The position numbers were made by a program, and so were the translations under genes. A stretch of 64,000 nucleotides of DNA, taken from NCBI RefSeq assembly GCF_002443255.2, contig NW_019211460.1:35287498-35351497 (forward strand), in the 5' to 3' direction. The stretch comes from Varroa destructor. Its lineage: Eukaryota; Arthropoda; Arachnida; Mesostigmata; Varroidae. The notes below the pieces were generated by a model. The model was not told the origin of the DNA. It was given only the letters and a program-made list of their open reading frames with translations, and ran no database searches. Shown one piece after another: positions 13,201 through 25,038 of the stretch; positions within the stretch are counted from its first letter, which is position 1, and every line of letters begins with the position of its first letter.

Positions 13201-16200
13201 GGGAGCGTTTTGTTACTCATGCATTGCAAGTTTATAGTACATATTGTGAGTGACTAGGTCGTTGGTCATGCTAGCTCGTAACTAGGGCTTGTGTACCCTA
13301 ACTGCGTCCAAACTAGTAGCTATGTACTATAGTATAATAATACAACGGGTACTGTAGGTATATCGGGCAGCAGATGTAAGTCTATTATATAGTCTCATAT
13401 CGAATTTTTGTGATATTCTAGTTAGATTAAGATTAAAGCTAGCGATAATCTAGTCCAAACGTCAAAAAAAACAAGATAAGCAGAATAATTGTTAAAATGA
13501 ATGAGATCAATTGGAATAATCAGAGACTGTTCGTTGAACCTTTATAACTATCTTAATGGGCAGATACTTTTGAGAGATTTGTCAGATAGGGAGTTTGACA
13601 TAAACGGTAGCTACATTTACTGCCTATAGTAAGCTATTTCCAACATATTATTGTAGACCTTTTTAGATTCATGAGGTTAGACGGAGAACTCACATCTATC
13701 AAACTTATTTGCTCGGAATGCCATCATACAGGATGGAGTTTACGCTTACGGGTCCTGAGGTATCAAGGAGATCTACAGACACCGCTTTAAAAATGCCAGA
13801 TTTTGTACGCATAGCGTCACTATGTGTAATTTATCGATTCTTAGTGAAAGAGTTATGCCCAGCATCTTGAGCCGAAATAAGCATCTGTGTGCGGACAAAA
13901 AACCCTAGTATATCTCGGCCTAAACAATGAAGTGGGAGTTGCCATAATTCATGAATAGAAGACGCCCGGATAGCGTCGTTTCGGCTCAAAGACAAGCATG
14001 CTTGCAACGTTAGCTGGGGAACAAGAATATGGTGACTGAAAAGCCCTATAGAATAACGTTACTCGTTTAAAAATATCACCTAAGTGATACGTTGAGGATC
14101 TTTTAGTTATGCAATATATTCGAGGCACTGAAGCCGTCTAACAATAGCTTGAATCTAGACTCGCTAGCAAACCTGCTTTTTTGCGAAATAATAGAATAAC
14201 TATAAGAGGAAAAATGATTCTAACCTGATGGTTAGTCATCGTGTGAGACAAACAATAGCTCCTTTTACTCTACTGATAAAACGGGTCTTTCAGAGAACGA
14301 CCGTTATCAAAACTATCCGTTACAATAAAATTTGATTTCAAGCTTTACTTACACTAAATTAAAATGTATTACATTAAAAAAAAGCATTAGAAATGCTCAA
14401 ATTCAACCGCATCGAGTTAAACAATAACTGCATACATGAATGAATATATGGTACGCGTATTTATGCGCTTGTTTTTCAAGCCATGCCATGTCTGATGGTA
14501 GGGATCAACATATGAGTCTGTCTTCCACGTTCGCTTTTAGCGAACTCGAACGTAAACTCACCCTCGATGCAGGACGGAACAGATGGAAGAGGCTCACTAT
14601 CCGCTGTTTTTTTTTTTACATCATATCTAATAAAGGCTTACAGCCTTTGTAGAACTCACAATTGTCTCAAAACAGTCTTGTACTCTTGTCTTCCAGTGCG
14701 GACTTTAATTCTCTAGGTGGTGTTACTAGCTTTTTCACGAGGTTTACCGTATAGTCAATGTACTGTTTTCCACATTGCAACGTAATGCTCTGTACATTAG
14801 TTTATACAAACCGCTTTTTCTCTCTGTATTCGAGGTAATTTCTTTTTAGACAACACAGAAGTGCTGTACGTTAACCCGTTTGTTTTTCGGGCCCGGGCTT
14901 CTTTTTGAAATGCGAATAACACCCAGCTACGCAGCCTCTTAAATGTTCAGGTTGACCTAGGCAAATCAAGCCACCCGAATGTCTAGATAACTTTCTATTT
15001 TTGAACGGGTTCTTAATGTCAATTTCTAACTTACTTCGAGTGACTCTTTCTGAACGTCAAGCGAGCCCTAAGCTCACTATCGTGCTGTAAGCCAAGTAGG
15101 ACAGTGGTACGAAAGCACATAGATATACCACTGTCCAATCCGTCTATCTCGTATATTGAAAGCGCTATGAACAGTGGCTGTGGAACTTGTCATTGTCTGG
15201 TCCGACATTGACTTTCTTTTTTTATTTTTCTATGTCGTTCTTTATTATATAAGAAAGTTTACATAACGTATAGAATATTCGTAATGTAAATTTTTTTAAT
15301 AATCTAAGTCCTTATCCTAGTATAAGGCTAGTGCGAGCCATGTAGCCTTTGCATCCTGCCTGATAAAGCAACATGGCGACTGAGAAGTTGTATTTGTTCA
15401 GAAGCTAATGCTTTTGTGATCAGTCTGGACATGTGCACCTATAGGCCACTCACTAGGTATTGAATGGTAGAGGAAGCATTGACGGCCTTTCCAGTTCAAT
15501 GGCTTTAAGGTCCAATATTTATGCTAATGGATTGGGTTGGCGTTGGTGTCATTTAAAATCAGAGATTTGTAAGATGTGCTAAAGTTCTTTATAGTACTTT
15601 TGTTCACACCTATCATAGAGGGCCTGAAGGAAATCTGCTTCCATAAAATCTGCTATATACTGCAATATTATTTAGCTGATTGCAAACGTTCAGGTGTCAT
15701 AGGAATTGACAAAGAAGAACTTGCTCGATCATATTTGCATCTGTAAAACTTTATAGAAACGCAATGAAATTGATGATCGATGATGAAATTGATCAAATAC
15801 GAAAAAAGGATTATTATCAAAGGTAGCACAAAAGTAATACCTGGAGTGGCGCCGGGAAAAGTGACTCAATGTACTGCGTGGGACTATAAAGGGATTAGTA
15901 GAAGGACTGGGATCCTTACGTTCGAAAACTAACTGAAAACTGGTAATAAGGCTCGTATAAGGCTGAAGGACAAGAAGTGTTTTGCCTTCCATCGTGCCAG
16001 CCCACATACATCTTTAGTTACCCGGTCGAAATTGAGGTAACTTGTACGAGCAATTTCAATCCACCCGTTATGTAGCTGCGATCTTGTACCATCAGAGTAC
16101 CATTTGTTTCGGCATCTGCAGAACTCTCCTAATAATAGATGCAAACATTACTTGTTTCGTCCGGAAGCCCAAGAAGTTTCACAGTAATAGGATCATAATA

Positions 16201-16558
16201 GCTCATATTTAGTCTAACAGCATGAACTGTAAAACATTATGCTTTAGTACCTTTTCGACCGGTGGATACAAGTATACGATATAGCTTGAACGCTGTATTA
16301 TTACATTCAGACATCACCACCTGCACTCTTTACATTCAATTAAGAGTTTGTTAGGCAATACTTAATCTTCTATTATATGATATTCATTCTAATTTTAAGA
16401 CATTGCCTCTGACTGAGAGTTACGCAATAACACAGCGTTCATATTGGTTATGCTGTATCTGCCTCACTCAGTGATAGTCCTACTATCATATATATGCTAT
16501 TATATATACATGTATCTATAGATATATTTCGAATAACTGTCACCTTTTTTCATTCCAG
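13200..16558. other. No supportable gene
   Basis: AT-rich. Short open frames occur on both strands (for example 14440-14652 plus, 15729-16144 minus) without splice, domain or codon support. Confidence 0.45.
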
Positions 16559-16636
16559 TTGGACATGTATTTCGGAAGGTTCGGCCAACAAAGAAGCGGC
16601 GAAAAACGAGCTATGGGTCACTATTTTCGTCCTTAG
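16559..16636 (+). CDS. Candidate internal exon, basic, product unknown
   Basis: It is preceded by a pyrimidine-rich acceptor (tttttcattccag) and followed by an AG/GTAAGG donor. The 78-nt segment is open in two frames and closed only at its last codon in the third. The frame that fits phase 1-1 reads 25 codons with a basic centre, RKVRPTKKRRKTSYGS. It can be joined to the exon at 7512-7592 (codon split ATT) to make an acidic-then-basic stretch. The next exon could be at 18572, where ctag is followed by SSRNARLDDG and a stop, but this is very weak. Evidence is splice sites and phase only. Confidence 0.27.
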   Translation: MDMYFGRFGQQRSGEKRAMGHYFRP

Positions 16637-17299
16637 GTAAGGCATATATTAAGTAAACCTCGTTTCTGATATCCGCTCTTTGAGAGCTCATGTTGCACCT
16701 CAGATATGCACAAACTATATATATGTATCGAGCAACCAAATCTATGATTTTTGCATTATGACCCATTTCTAAAACAAATGCTTGAGTTATCGTTCCGGAC
16801 GGTCATGTTTACTCAATACAACTTCAAGTCGGGCCTAAACCACTTACTAATAATTTCCAAGAAAATCCTCTTCGTTAATCTGCAGATAACTTTTTAATTA
16901 TTATTTTGCGTCAATATAACTCAAACATATAATATAAATGCATTGTAAAATATCAATCGAATAAAGTTTGGATTAATATCAAACCAAAGATCCTGAAAAT
17001 GCAGGGTCTCTAAACGGCCCAAATATCCGAAAGGTGCAAAAAGGCGTAAAAAGTGTAAAAGGGATTCCCTGTTAAAATCTATCCTATTCACCATTGATAA
17101 CAGACACTCTGCTCTCAGAAAAGACTATTTGTTTTTTAAACAAAAAATTACTTCTTGAGCCTCCTTGATGTATTTTCAAGCTTTTTCAATCTGAACCATA
17201 CAGGGGACCTTTTAGTTTCGATGATCTCTATAAGGCAGACCGAAAGATTTACAGCAGGCTACAGTTAAGCTTAAATTATTTATAAAAATTAATACCGAA

Positions 17300-17670
17300 T
17301 GAACGAAGCTCAACAAACTACTTTTGGTAGGCTTGGATTTCTGACACAGAAATTAGCGGTCGTTTCGAGGAGTAAGATATTGACTATCGACAGAGTCGAC
17401 CAAAAAAGCTCAAATAGTTCAATACTTCAACGCCTTCCAGGGTGTTTGTCGTCTTTGCCTTTTAAAGTTTTTGGCCCGCAATCGGCCCAAGATTCAATTG
17501 CGTTTGATTCTTTTTTTTTTTTTTGTGTATCTGAATACGTATTTGAACTGCACAGCTACTATTAAAAAGTTGATTGCGGATAAGAGGATTGTTTTGAAAA
17601 TGGCTAGTGAGCGGTTTAGGTCCCAAGTAAAAGCTGTGACTGAGGTGAATCGTGGTTATGTTAGATGAAT
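17300..17670 (+). pseudogene. Remnant of a DDxD-type mariner-relative transposase (C-terminal half)
   Basis: The C-terminal half of a Tc1/mariner-superfamily transposase is visible in two frames. From about 17420 one frame reads SSILQRLPGCLSSLPFKVF then GPQSAQDSIAFDSFF. This lines up with the family pattern L-x-x-x-FPGR-x-ISR...WPxRSPDLxPxDFFLW, and the last Asp (third catalytic residue) seems kept. After a frame change across the T-run at 17510-17524, 17562-17665 reads KKLIADKRIVLKMASERF then a segment ending EVNRGYVR and a stop. This resembles the usual terminus (R-x-x-V-x-x-x-GGYVE). No terminal repeats were found. The family call rests on motif order by eye. Confidence 0.42.
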
Positions 17671-17682
17671 TTGTACTGAAAC

Positions 17683-17698
17683 ACACACACACACACAA
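17683..17698. repeat. Short (CA)n repeat
   Basis: Eight CA units, immediately after the DDxD transposase remnant. Confidence 0.9.
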
Positions 17699-18846
17699 AA
17701 ATGTTGAGATGCCTGTTTTCACTTAGGGACAATCTTGGAAACGTGTCAAAGGAAAAAGCCCTCATTGAGGGTCCGTATCCTGCCGGTGCTTGCCATACCC
17801 CCTGCTCAAAAGTATATTACGAACATGATGCCTGAACTAATCTGTCTGGTTTATTTATATATTTGTTTGTGTTTGTATTCACCTCTGTGGAATGTATTTT
17901 TCGACCAGTTTTTGTGGTCCGTTAAAATTAGATCAAAGGTGAACGTCATATTAATTTGGGGAATCTGATCTTTTTTTGGCCAGCTGTTGGACAATTTTCT
18001 AGGAAAGAGGAAAAGTTTATATCATAAAATTGATTACTTTTTAAGCTGTATGAAATGAGGACAAAAGCTGATTTGGTAAAAAAAAAAGGATAGTTTTTTT
18101 CTGTTTTTACCATTTAAGAATAAATCGGCGATCTTAGCTTGAAATCCAGTGCAGCAAAGTATAAAGATCACAAGAACATGGAAACAGGGAAGCGGGAATC
18201 ACTGTAGTGACAAAGTAAAGATATGAAAACCCGATTATTCCAACAGATTCCACTCCAAGGTAATGGAATAATTGCACGGGTTCCTGACACAAAATAAGGA
18301 GCTGAGTGGGTCAAGGAGATATTACCGCAACCAGATATTTTACAACTGAGAAAGGGAATATTGCAACTGGATACCCATAAAGGTACCGTTCCTGCAACCG
18401 GAAAACTATATTGGGATAGACATTACATAACTGAAATCTATTAATATCATAATAAACCAGAATAGTGCGATAAATGCAGGCTGGTAACAAAACTGTTAAA
18501 GCTTCCAGTGGGAAATGGAGAGATTACGTGTACAATTGATGACTCTTCTTTCTCTCTCTTTCAAAATCTAGTCTCGTCACGCAATGCTCGCTTGGACGAT
18601 GGCTAAATGCGAATGTATCGTCTGTCTGGAGCTGCAGTCGCCAACCAGCAGCAGTTAGACAAGTCTACCCTCCTAAGGTGCTTACATTAGCTACAGCTTT
18701 TTCTTGGAAATCGGGTACCTTCAAAGGGTCAATGAAAGCGCTTGCTTTCTTTGAAACCCCATTCAGTTCGAAACATCGCTGTTCACTAACGGTCCTTTGG
18801 TAGCCGCACCGGCGGGAGTATCTATATATATACATATATATATATA

Positions 18847-18903
18847 CAGTCGGTGCTCAATTAGGTAGAGTCAAGTAAACTCAGTGGAATAGTTTCAACT
18901 TTC
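18847..18903. repeat. Left terminal inverted repeat of Tc1 copy 1
   Basis: The inner part, including gtttcaac and gtcaagtaaactc, recurs in inverted form at 53136-53176 as the right end of copy 2 (gttgaaactatt ... gagttcacttgact). Confidence 0.65.
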
Positions 18904-18979
18904 GAAACCCCCTACGCAGCACTAAAGTGAAATATTTTCTTTTAAAAATTTTTCATACATGAAAATAACGTTATTTTGC

Positions 18980-20105
18980 GCTGTACTAATACGCTATATG
19001 TCAATAAAGGAACCTGCCAACATTTTCAGACTTTTAACAAACAGTCTAATATAATCGCGAGTATAAGTACCGCTTCCTGCAACGGTGACTGCCGCCATAC
19101 TTTGAGATGTGCCTCTGATGCAGTTTTCCATTGCTTCAGCTGCTGCTACTCGATAATGATTTTATTCACAAGCATCTAGAACATTTGTTTACTGTCCTTC
19201 CAAAAACCTGTGATTTTTACATGTTTTATGGGATTGAGATCTGCCCAGTTAGCAAGCCACAGAGAGCGAGTAGCCTAGAGGCACTCCGAGCTCTTTGGCA
19301 AGGCGTGCCAAAGAACCGTTCCTGCACCTAGAGTGATTTTCGATATCCTTAGCGTATTTCACCCACCCCAGTATTCCTTGTTGGAAATGTGTCATCCTAG
19401 TGCTTTAACCAAAGATTGTCAACTACATAATAACCTCCGATGAATGTTTGAACAGATCTGAAGGCGTAATGAGCGTTTTGTTGAGAATTTGAAATTTTAT
19501 CCAGCTTTCAACGATCCAGTCTTTGACTTGACTTACCTAATGAACACGGGCTCGCGTTCAACCTGGTTTTCTTGATAGGTCTACTAACCATTTTTGAATA
19601 AGCGGCGAAGGGTAATCTTGATACGTTGTATCTGCTCTAGAGGATGTTATACAAAAGAAGGCTTTTTTTTTTTGGAGTTCGTAAATAATCAAATCGTTCT
19701 TCCACCTTACAGTGTACGTTTTTCGATTCTTGACAACAGTAAAAGCTTTTCCCTCAGCTCTCTAGCAGCGGCGATGAGAAATTTCTGCAACTCTACGCTA
19801 TGCACTTTTGTTTTGACGAAGCTGTCTGCAAATCAGTGTTGGGCTCCTTCTTCGACGTCTGTTCTTCCTCCCGTTCCACAGCATATTCCATCACGTACGG
19901 AAACACAAGGAATCATTAAAAAAGCGGGCAGCATTCGCATTCGATGAGGCGACACACTCCCCGGCGGTACGTAGTACGAGATATCAGCGCGAAGTGTGGA
20001 CCCGCTGAAATCCAGTTGGTTTGCAATCGCTGAAATACAAGGGGTCTGTTTTGCATAGTAGATCGTCTGCCAGTAGACTCCCGATGTAACGTCGAATAAC
20101 GCCAC
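18980..20105 (-). pseudogene. Tc1-type transposase remnant, catalytic residues lost
   Basis: Tc1 transposases excise and reinsert the element using a D, D, E triad. On the minus strand 19222-19259 reads WLANWADLNPIKH, the family W-P-x-x-SPDLNPIE block. The third catalytic residue, Glu, is Lys (codon at 19224-19226). Upstream, about 19262-19320, FGTPCQRARSASRLLAL matches DGAPCHRA..., with the second Asp position also altered. Downstream, about 19030-19110, MENCIRGTSQSMAAVTVA matches the usual C-terminal helix. The N-terminal part (19833-20105) keeps an open frame containing a possible helix-turn-helix (SAIANQLDFSGSTLR). Multiple frameshifts separate these pieces, so it cannot make an active enzyme. 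Confidence 0.65.
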
Positions 20106-20215
20106 AGTCGTGAGCCAAAAATCGTTTATGGATATCTCGTTTTAGCACTGCACGATTGGTTAAATTGATAATATTTGATTGAGTTAACTTGGTGTCGAAA
20201 AAATCCTGAGCATTC

Positions 20216-21661
20216 TAAGGCGAAACGTGTATTGTATTATCTCCGACTTCATTAGCAGATCATAGCGCGTCATGTTGATGAAACAAGTTATGGGTTAATG
20301 CCAAAAGGCAATTGTTCGTAGGAGGAAGACCGGCAGTTACATCTGCATCTAATTGCCACATTGGAGAAAGAGACTCGGGGTACTGTTGAGGGAACTCCAA
20401 TGATTCAGGCATATAGCATAGCATGTTCGAGTCTCAAGTGCCTGCTGATATGGCCATGGAAAGGAATTATTGGTTACGGAACTTGTGGGGGCCGACGTAA
20501 GGCTTACGTATGCCAATGTGCAGACACACACGTACTTTAACCGAGTTGATATTTCACGTTTCGGTTTTGAAATGGTTTGACAAGAGCCATGCAAAAGGGC
20601 ACTGCGGATCTAGAAATGGAAAAATATACAGTTCCGCCACCTTTAACCGAACTGCACAAAGAAAAAATAGGTGCATCTGTAGCTTACTACATGCGTGTCG
20701 ATATAAAGACTATCAAGCACAGGACAGACCTATTATCTTAGCGTACTAAATGAGCCGTGTGTTTTCATTATTTTAAGGAGGAAGCAGGAGTTACTGATAG
20801 CTAACATTAGTAGAGAATGATCTTTTTTCTTTTTAACTATTTTTACTTCCATTGACGTTACTAAGCCCTGCCAACATTGGTTACAAACTGGGAAAATTAA
20901 GCCTAGGTGAAAATACGTCGGCAATCTATTAACAAGCTGATATCTCAATACGAACAAAGCAATAAACGTCAATAAAATAAATTATTACTCCAGTTAAAAA
21001 GTAGACTTATAGTATACCACGCTTTGGGTCAACTCAGTACATAAAACAACACTCGCATCCATTCGGTCGAAGTTCCGAAAAGTTACTTCTGATTCTTCAT
21101 CTATGCATCACAATTCGTACACACGAGATGTATGGGCGATGTCGAAGTCGATGTTTTATTGAAACACCCCAGTCACGTGCTAGTATTTGCTTAAAAGAAA
21201 CAACTATGGCAGACTCTAGCTTTCCTGTGCTATTGAAAATATGCAGACTAGGACAATGTACAGTCTACGTAAAATTACGCTTAGCTCTCGTTGATTTCTG
21301 GTCCTTTGGTAAATCATCATGAGAACTTATTCATGAACAAAACCTTTACTGCGTTGCCTGACTAAACAAAATCCTTAAGGAAACGTTTTGCCCGGCTGTC
21401 ATTAATTGACTACAGACGCTGATCTAATGAATTGTATCGTTTGGTATACACGTTACTTCTGCTCGTTTTGCCGTTTTCTCAATTAGTTTTTGCTATGTAT
21501 ATATCGATCATTTGACGAACTAAAACGTGCTTTATGTTAGAAAATAAGACAATGTCTTCCTTAGAAACATGTTTTTTTTCTCAATGTAGAAGCGATTTCA
21601 GGAAGACCCTAATTCAGTTTTTCTAAATCTACATGTTTTTATTCTTCTTTATCCATTTCAG
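20216..21661. other. No supportable gene
   Basis: AT-rich with short open frames on both strands and no domains or splice-site pairs. Confidence 0.45.
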
Positions 21662-21724
21662 GTGGTAAGTGGATCGCACGAGAAAAAAGCGCTAAAATCT
21701 TGTTCCAGGGAAATGTCCGCTTAA
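21662..21724 (+). CDS. Candidate terminal exon, 20 codons, product unknown
   Basis: An excellent acceptor tract (attcttctttatccatttcag) ends at 21661. In phase 0 the following frame reads VVSGSHEKKALKSCSREMSA and stops. It could follow an exon ending in phase 0, such as 10646-10725. The exon is so short that only the acceptor gives it weight. Confidence 0.2.
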   Translation: MVSGSHEKKALKSCSREMSA

Positions 21725-22197
21725 CGCCTCATCGTTTATTTTAGGCGCGAACCGGTGCAGCAATCAAGCGGGCATATGTTGGCCATCCTATATAAACTTT
21801 TTGATATGCTTGTATGTAAAGCAGATAGTAATTGTATTACCTTTAAATGGGCCAATCGAATTGTTTTACTTAGATAAATGAAGAAAACGTATTTAAACGA
21901 ACTTGGACGAATCTGTGGCATCACCATTCATCGGAAATCCTGCAGTTGAGTGATGTCCTTAACACAGAAACATCGTGTTCCCCCATTTGGTTCAGTTGTG
22001 TACATTCATCCTGTATGCTGTCGTCGGTATCATGCATAAAGTGCATTATTAATTAAAAATTAACATATTTCCTGAGATTTTCTCTCAATTTTCGCTCACT
22101 TTAAATAATCGAGCTATGACTGAACGGTAAACGACGTTAAATGCAAATATAAGATCTGCGAATATCGAAAGGAGCTTTTCGATCTTCAATTTTCTAG

Positions 22198-22378
22198 GAC
22201 GCATCGCAAATGTCGAAGCGTAAAAGCTGTATTGGTTCGGTCGCAAGCTACACTTTAATGAGCCCTACTGGGGACTCTTCAACCGGCCGACTGAATTGGG
22301 TCTCAAACCGATTTAGATTAGCAGTATCCATAGTTACTGGGCTACGAAAAACGGCCCTTAGTTACAAAAAGGAAAAAG
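22198..22378 (+). CDS. Candidate exon, Ser/Arg-rich, product unknown
   Basis: Acceptor gatcttcaattttctag ends at 22197 and a donor AAAG/GTACAG follows at 22379. The frame GAC GCA TCG... is open for 60 codons (phase 0 in, 1 out) and stays open to a stop at 22444-22446 if unspliced, which would give an 82-codon last exon. It starts DASQMSKRKSCIGSVASYTL and is Ser/Thr/Arg-rich with no hydrophobic segment. The ATG at 22210 could also be a start codon. No domain recognised. Confidence 0.3.
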
Positions 22379-22667
22379 GTACAGAAACCGCCGAGGCAAA
22401 ACCGAGCCGCAGCTCAACAAATAGGGGGCTGGGACGAAAATTCTAAACGGTTACGTTATACGCTAAGCGGGTGGTCTGAAAGTTGCAATTACTTCTGCCA
22501 GTGGTGCCGCTAATTGTGGCTAATGGTAAGGGTAACTAATACATCCTACCCCATCCTCTGTGACTAGAGAGGTACGTCTCCATCATAATGATTTTCAACG
22601 TCATCTAACCCCGTCAGTTGGGGCCGTACTTTCAGCTCGCGTTTTGTATAATAATGATAATTGTTAC

Positions 22668-22823
22668 CCGTTGTAACTGTCTCCCCTCTGTCTGTGAGGG
22701 GTGAGTCACGCAACGAAACGGCGACGATAAAATTTGTGCGTGTGATGCGGCGCTGGCAATGCCGATCCCGTTGCTGCCTATGACTGATACGATCTCACTG
22801 CTACTGTTGTCCCTATCACTCAT
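22668..22823 (-). CDS. Candidate first coding exon on minus strand, product unknown
   Basis: From ATG 22823 the frame gives exactly 52 codons to a possible donor CGG/GTAACA. It begins MSDRDNSSSEIVSVIGSNGI and is followed by GIASAAS, with a marked purine-N-pyrimidine codon pattern. An in-frame TGA lies immediately upstream of the ATG, so this is the earliest start. Unspliced, the frame closes 11 codons later after an Ile run. The donor is weak at position +5. No downstream exon identified. Confidence 0.25.
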
Positions 22824-24128
22824 TCAGCAGCATATAACATGCTAACTGTGATAGATTTCTACCGGTCGATACCATTCCTTTAATCTCTCGAAGAATTCAA
22901 AGGGACCAAAGAGTAGTCGGAACAAGGCTCAACTGGATTCGCTCTTACAAGCCCACGCGCGATCAACTTTTGCGTATACACATTGTATGGGTTCGTTATT
23001 ACTCGACTAGGGTAATAGCAGGTTTTCAGTAGTCGGGGATTTGATAACCGCATTCTCTGCTTACAGTTTCTTGTAAGGAGACTATTGTAGACCAGACATA
23101 TCTGGCTAGTAATAATTTCCATGTTCCAAGCTTTCGATCCGATGTCACCGGTAGGCATCAAATCAGACGGATGGCATTTGGTACGAAACGAAGTCTATTT
23201 ATGCTCCTAACGTGCTATTAACGTTGTGTGTTAACGTGAGATTAATAGCACTAGGTTGTTACGGGGACTGGTAACAATCAACAAACCAACAAAGTGCAGC
23301 GATGAACGTAAGAAGGCCGAATGAGCGAGCGCAGGCTCCTGAACGCGCCTGACTTTACCAAAACATATTTTCTGATATAAGTTAAGCCGAGTACAGAAAG
23401 ACGGTCGGAAATGGAACAGACAAACGGTACATGACATAACACAACGAATACCGAATGTAAATGAATGGTCTTAGAAATAACAAACAAGAGACATGAAATA
23501 TAAGAAAGGGCATTTCAAGACTGATGTGCATTTTCACGATCATATCACGCCAAACTCAATCACCTGGTGCAAAGGAACCTTTTTTATGACGAAACAGTTG
23601 GAAAAAAATCAGGTTTCTAGTTAAGGGAGAACGTCGATTCATGGAAACTTCCTTAACGAAGAGTTTCTCGCAGTACAGGAACCAGGTAGTTCGCTTCGAC
23701 ACCCAGAGTGATAATGGCGATAACAAACATGTGGTTCTTAGTAAACGTAGTAATCCCGTTTCCTCAACTATATCGCGTAACACTGATACTAGAATCGCTG
23801 GTAATTTCTAGCAGTTTCCATGAAATTTAAAGTAACTACCATGTATACTTGACACGAGCATCGCTAGCTCACCTCCTACACAATGCGCGATTGAACATAT
23901 CGTTAAAATTGAAAACGTATAATAATGGACGAATGGATCAAGTGGTTTTACGTGCTTTCGGATGCGCATCGTATGCTGCAGGCTTTCTTACGTAATTCAG
24001 CCAGACGACGCTAAGGCTTAACCTGTTAACTACACCTTCGCGCACGCGTGTGCGTATTTAGTGTAAGATAACAATGGTAATAATAATACTGCCTCGTGCA
24101 CTGTCGCCATTGGGACTCCGTGAACATA

Positions 24129-24154
24129 GGGAACGAACCTACTTGTTCGTTCCC
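24129..24154. repeat. Perfect hairpin, 10-bp arms
   Basis: gggaacgaac and gttcgttccc flank a 6-nt loop. Function unknown; possibly the remains of a foldback element. Confidence 0.8.
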
Positions 24155-25020
24155 GGCTAAAATGCTATTATAAAAATAGTTGATAAGTTAACACCGTTGT
24201 TTATTCAAGTTAATCAGTCGACTTTTTTCTTCCGCTCAGTTAAAACTGCGTTATATAAAACAATATCAATAATGATAGGCACTTACCTAAAATTAAAAAA
24301 ATCAATATAGGCATTCTTAGAAGAATTGCTTTTTACGTACTACAGATGGACAGAAAACGATATTCACTTAGACCGGAGTTGCATCTTGATCGGCGGAAGC
24401 TTCATGTGCTCATGCTCAGTCTATTTTGTCACTCAGGCTGAAAAGTAGGCAGCACTCAGAAACAAGCTTTAAAAAGATGACTTCTCTATGAGATCAGACA
24501 GATCTTCTGATCAGCATTATGTAGAAAATGTATATTTGTCCCAAAAATATTTTTTATTTTCTAATATTTTTGACATCTTCCACTGAAAGTGAAGGTCAAC
24601 GAAGTCCTTTGTTTCCACGCTGTCCTTGAAAATAACTTAAAATACAATGTCCTTAGATATGGTACATCAAAGACAAGTAAATTGTAGTCGAAGTCAAATG
24701 AATACTGTCCTCTATTAAACACTAATCCAGCTTCGGATGAACTTATTCGTGCGCGTACACGATATAGCAATGAGGCGCTGACTGATTATCCCGATGGTCC
24801 CCTTGAGATTTCGGTAAGCAGCTGCGCTTTCTGGAGCCACACTGCTTATAATTAGTGAAACATTGTATCATATAGAGAAAGGAGAGGCAACTGTAATCCA
24901 TGGAAGTTTAAACACGTAATGTAGACCACAGTATCGCCAACGGTAAGATTGGCTAGATGCATTTGCTGAGAGGATTTGAATGACCCAATTTTGGGAGAGG
25001 AACGGCGACTCATGGGCTAG

Positions 25021-25038
25021 CAGCAGCAGCAGCAGCAG
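25021..25038. repeat. (CAG)n repeat
   Basis: Six CAG units in a non-coding context. Confidence 0.9.

Larger units (their letters stand above)
18847..20215 (-). mobile_element. Tc1-like transposon, copy 1, degenerate
   Basis: The left end CAGTCGGTGCTCAATTAGGT starts at 18847 directly after a (TA)n tract, fitting TA-target insertion with the CAGT terminus common in Tc1 elements. The right end near 20165-20213 (attgagttaacttgg... gagca) is a decayed inverted copy of the left 55 nt. The interior carries a minus-strand transposase remnant. The second copy at 51802-53198 aligns with it along most of its length with many substitutions and indels, which confirms the element and its limits. The right boundary is approximate. 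Confidence 0.75.

Noticed and set aside
18572..18605. Last exon reading SSRNARLDDG after ctag
   Set aside because: Ten codons only and all three frames are open; not enough to call.
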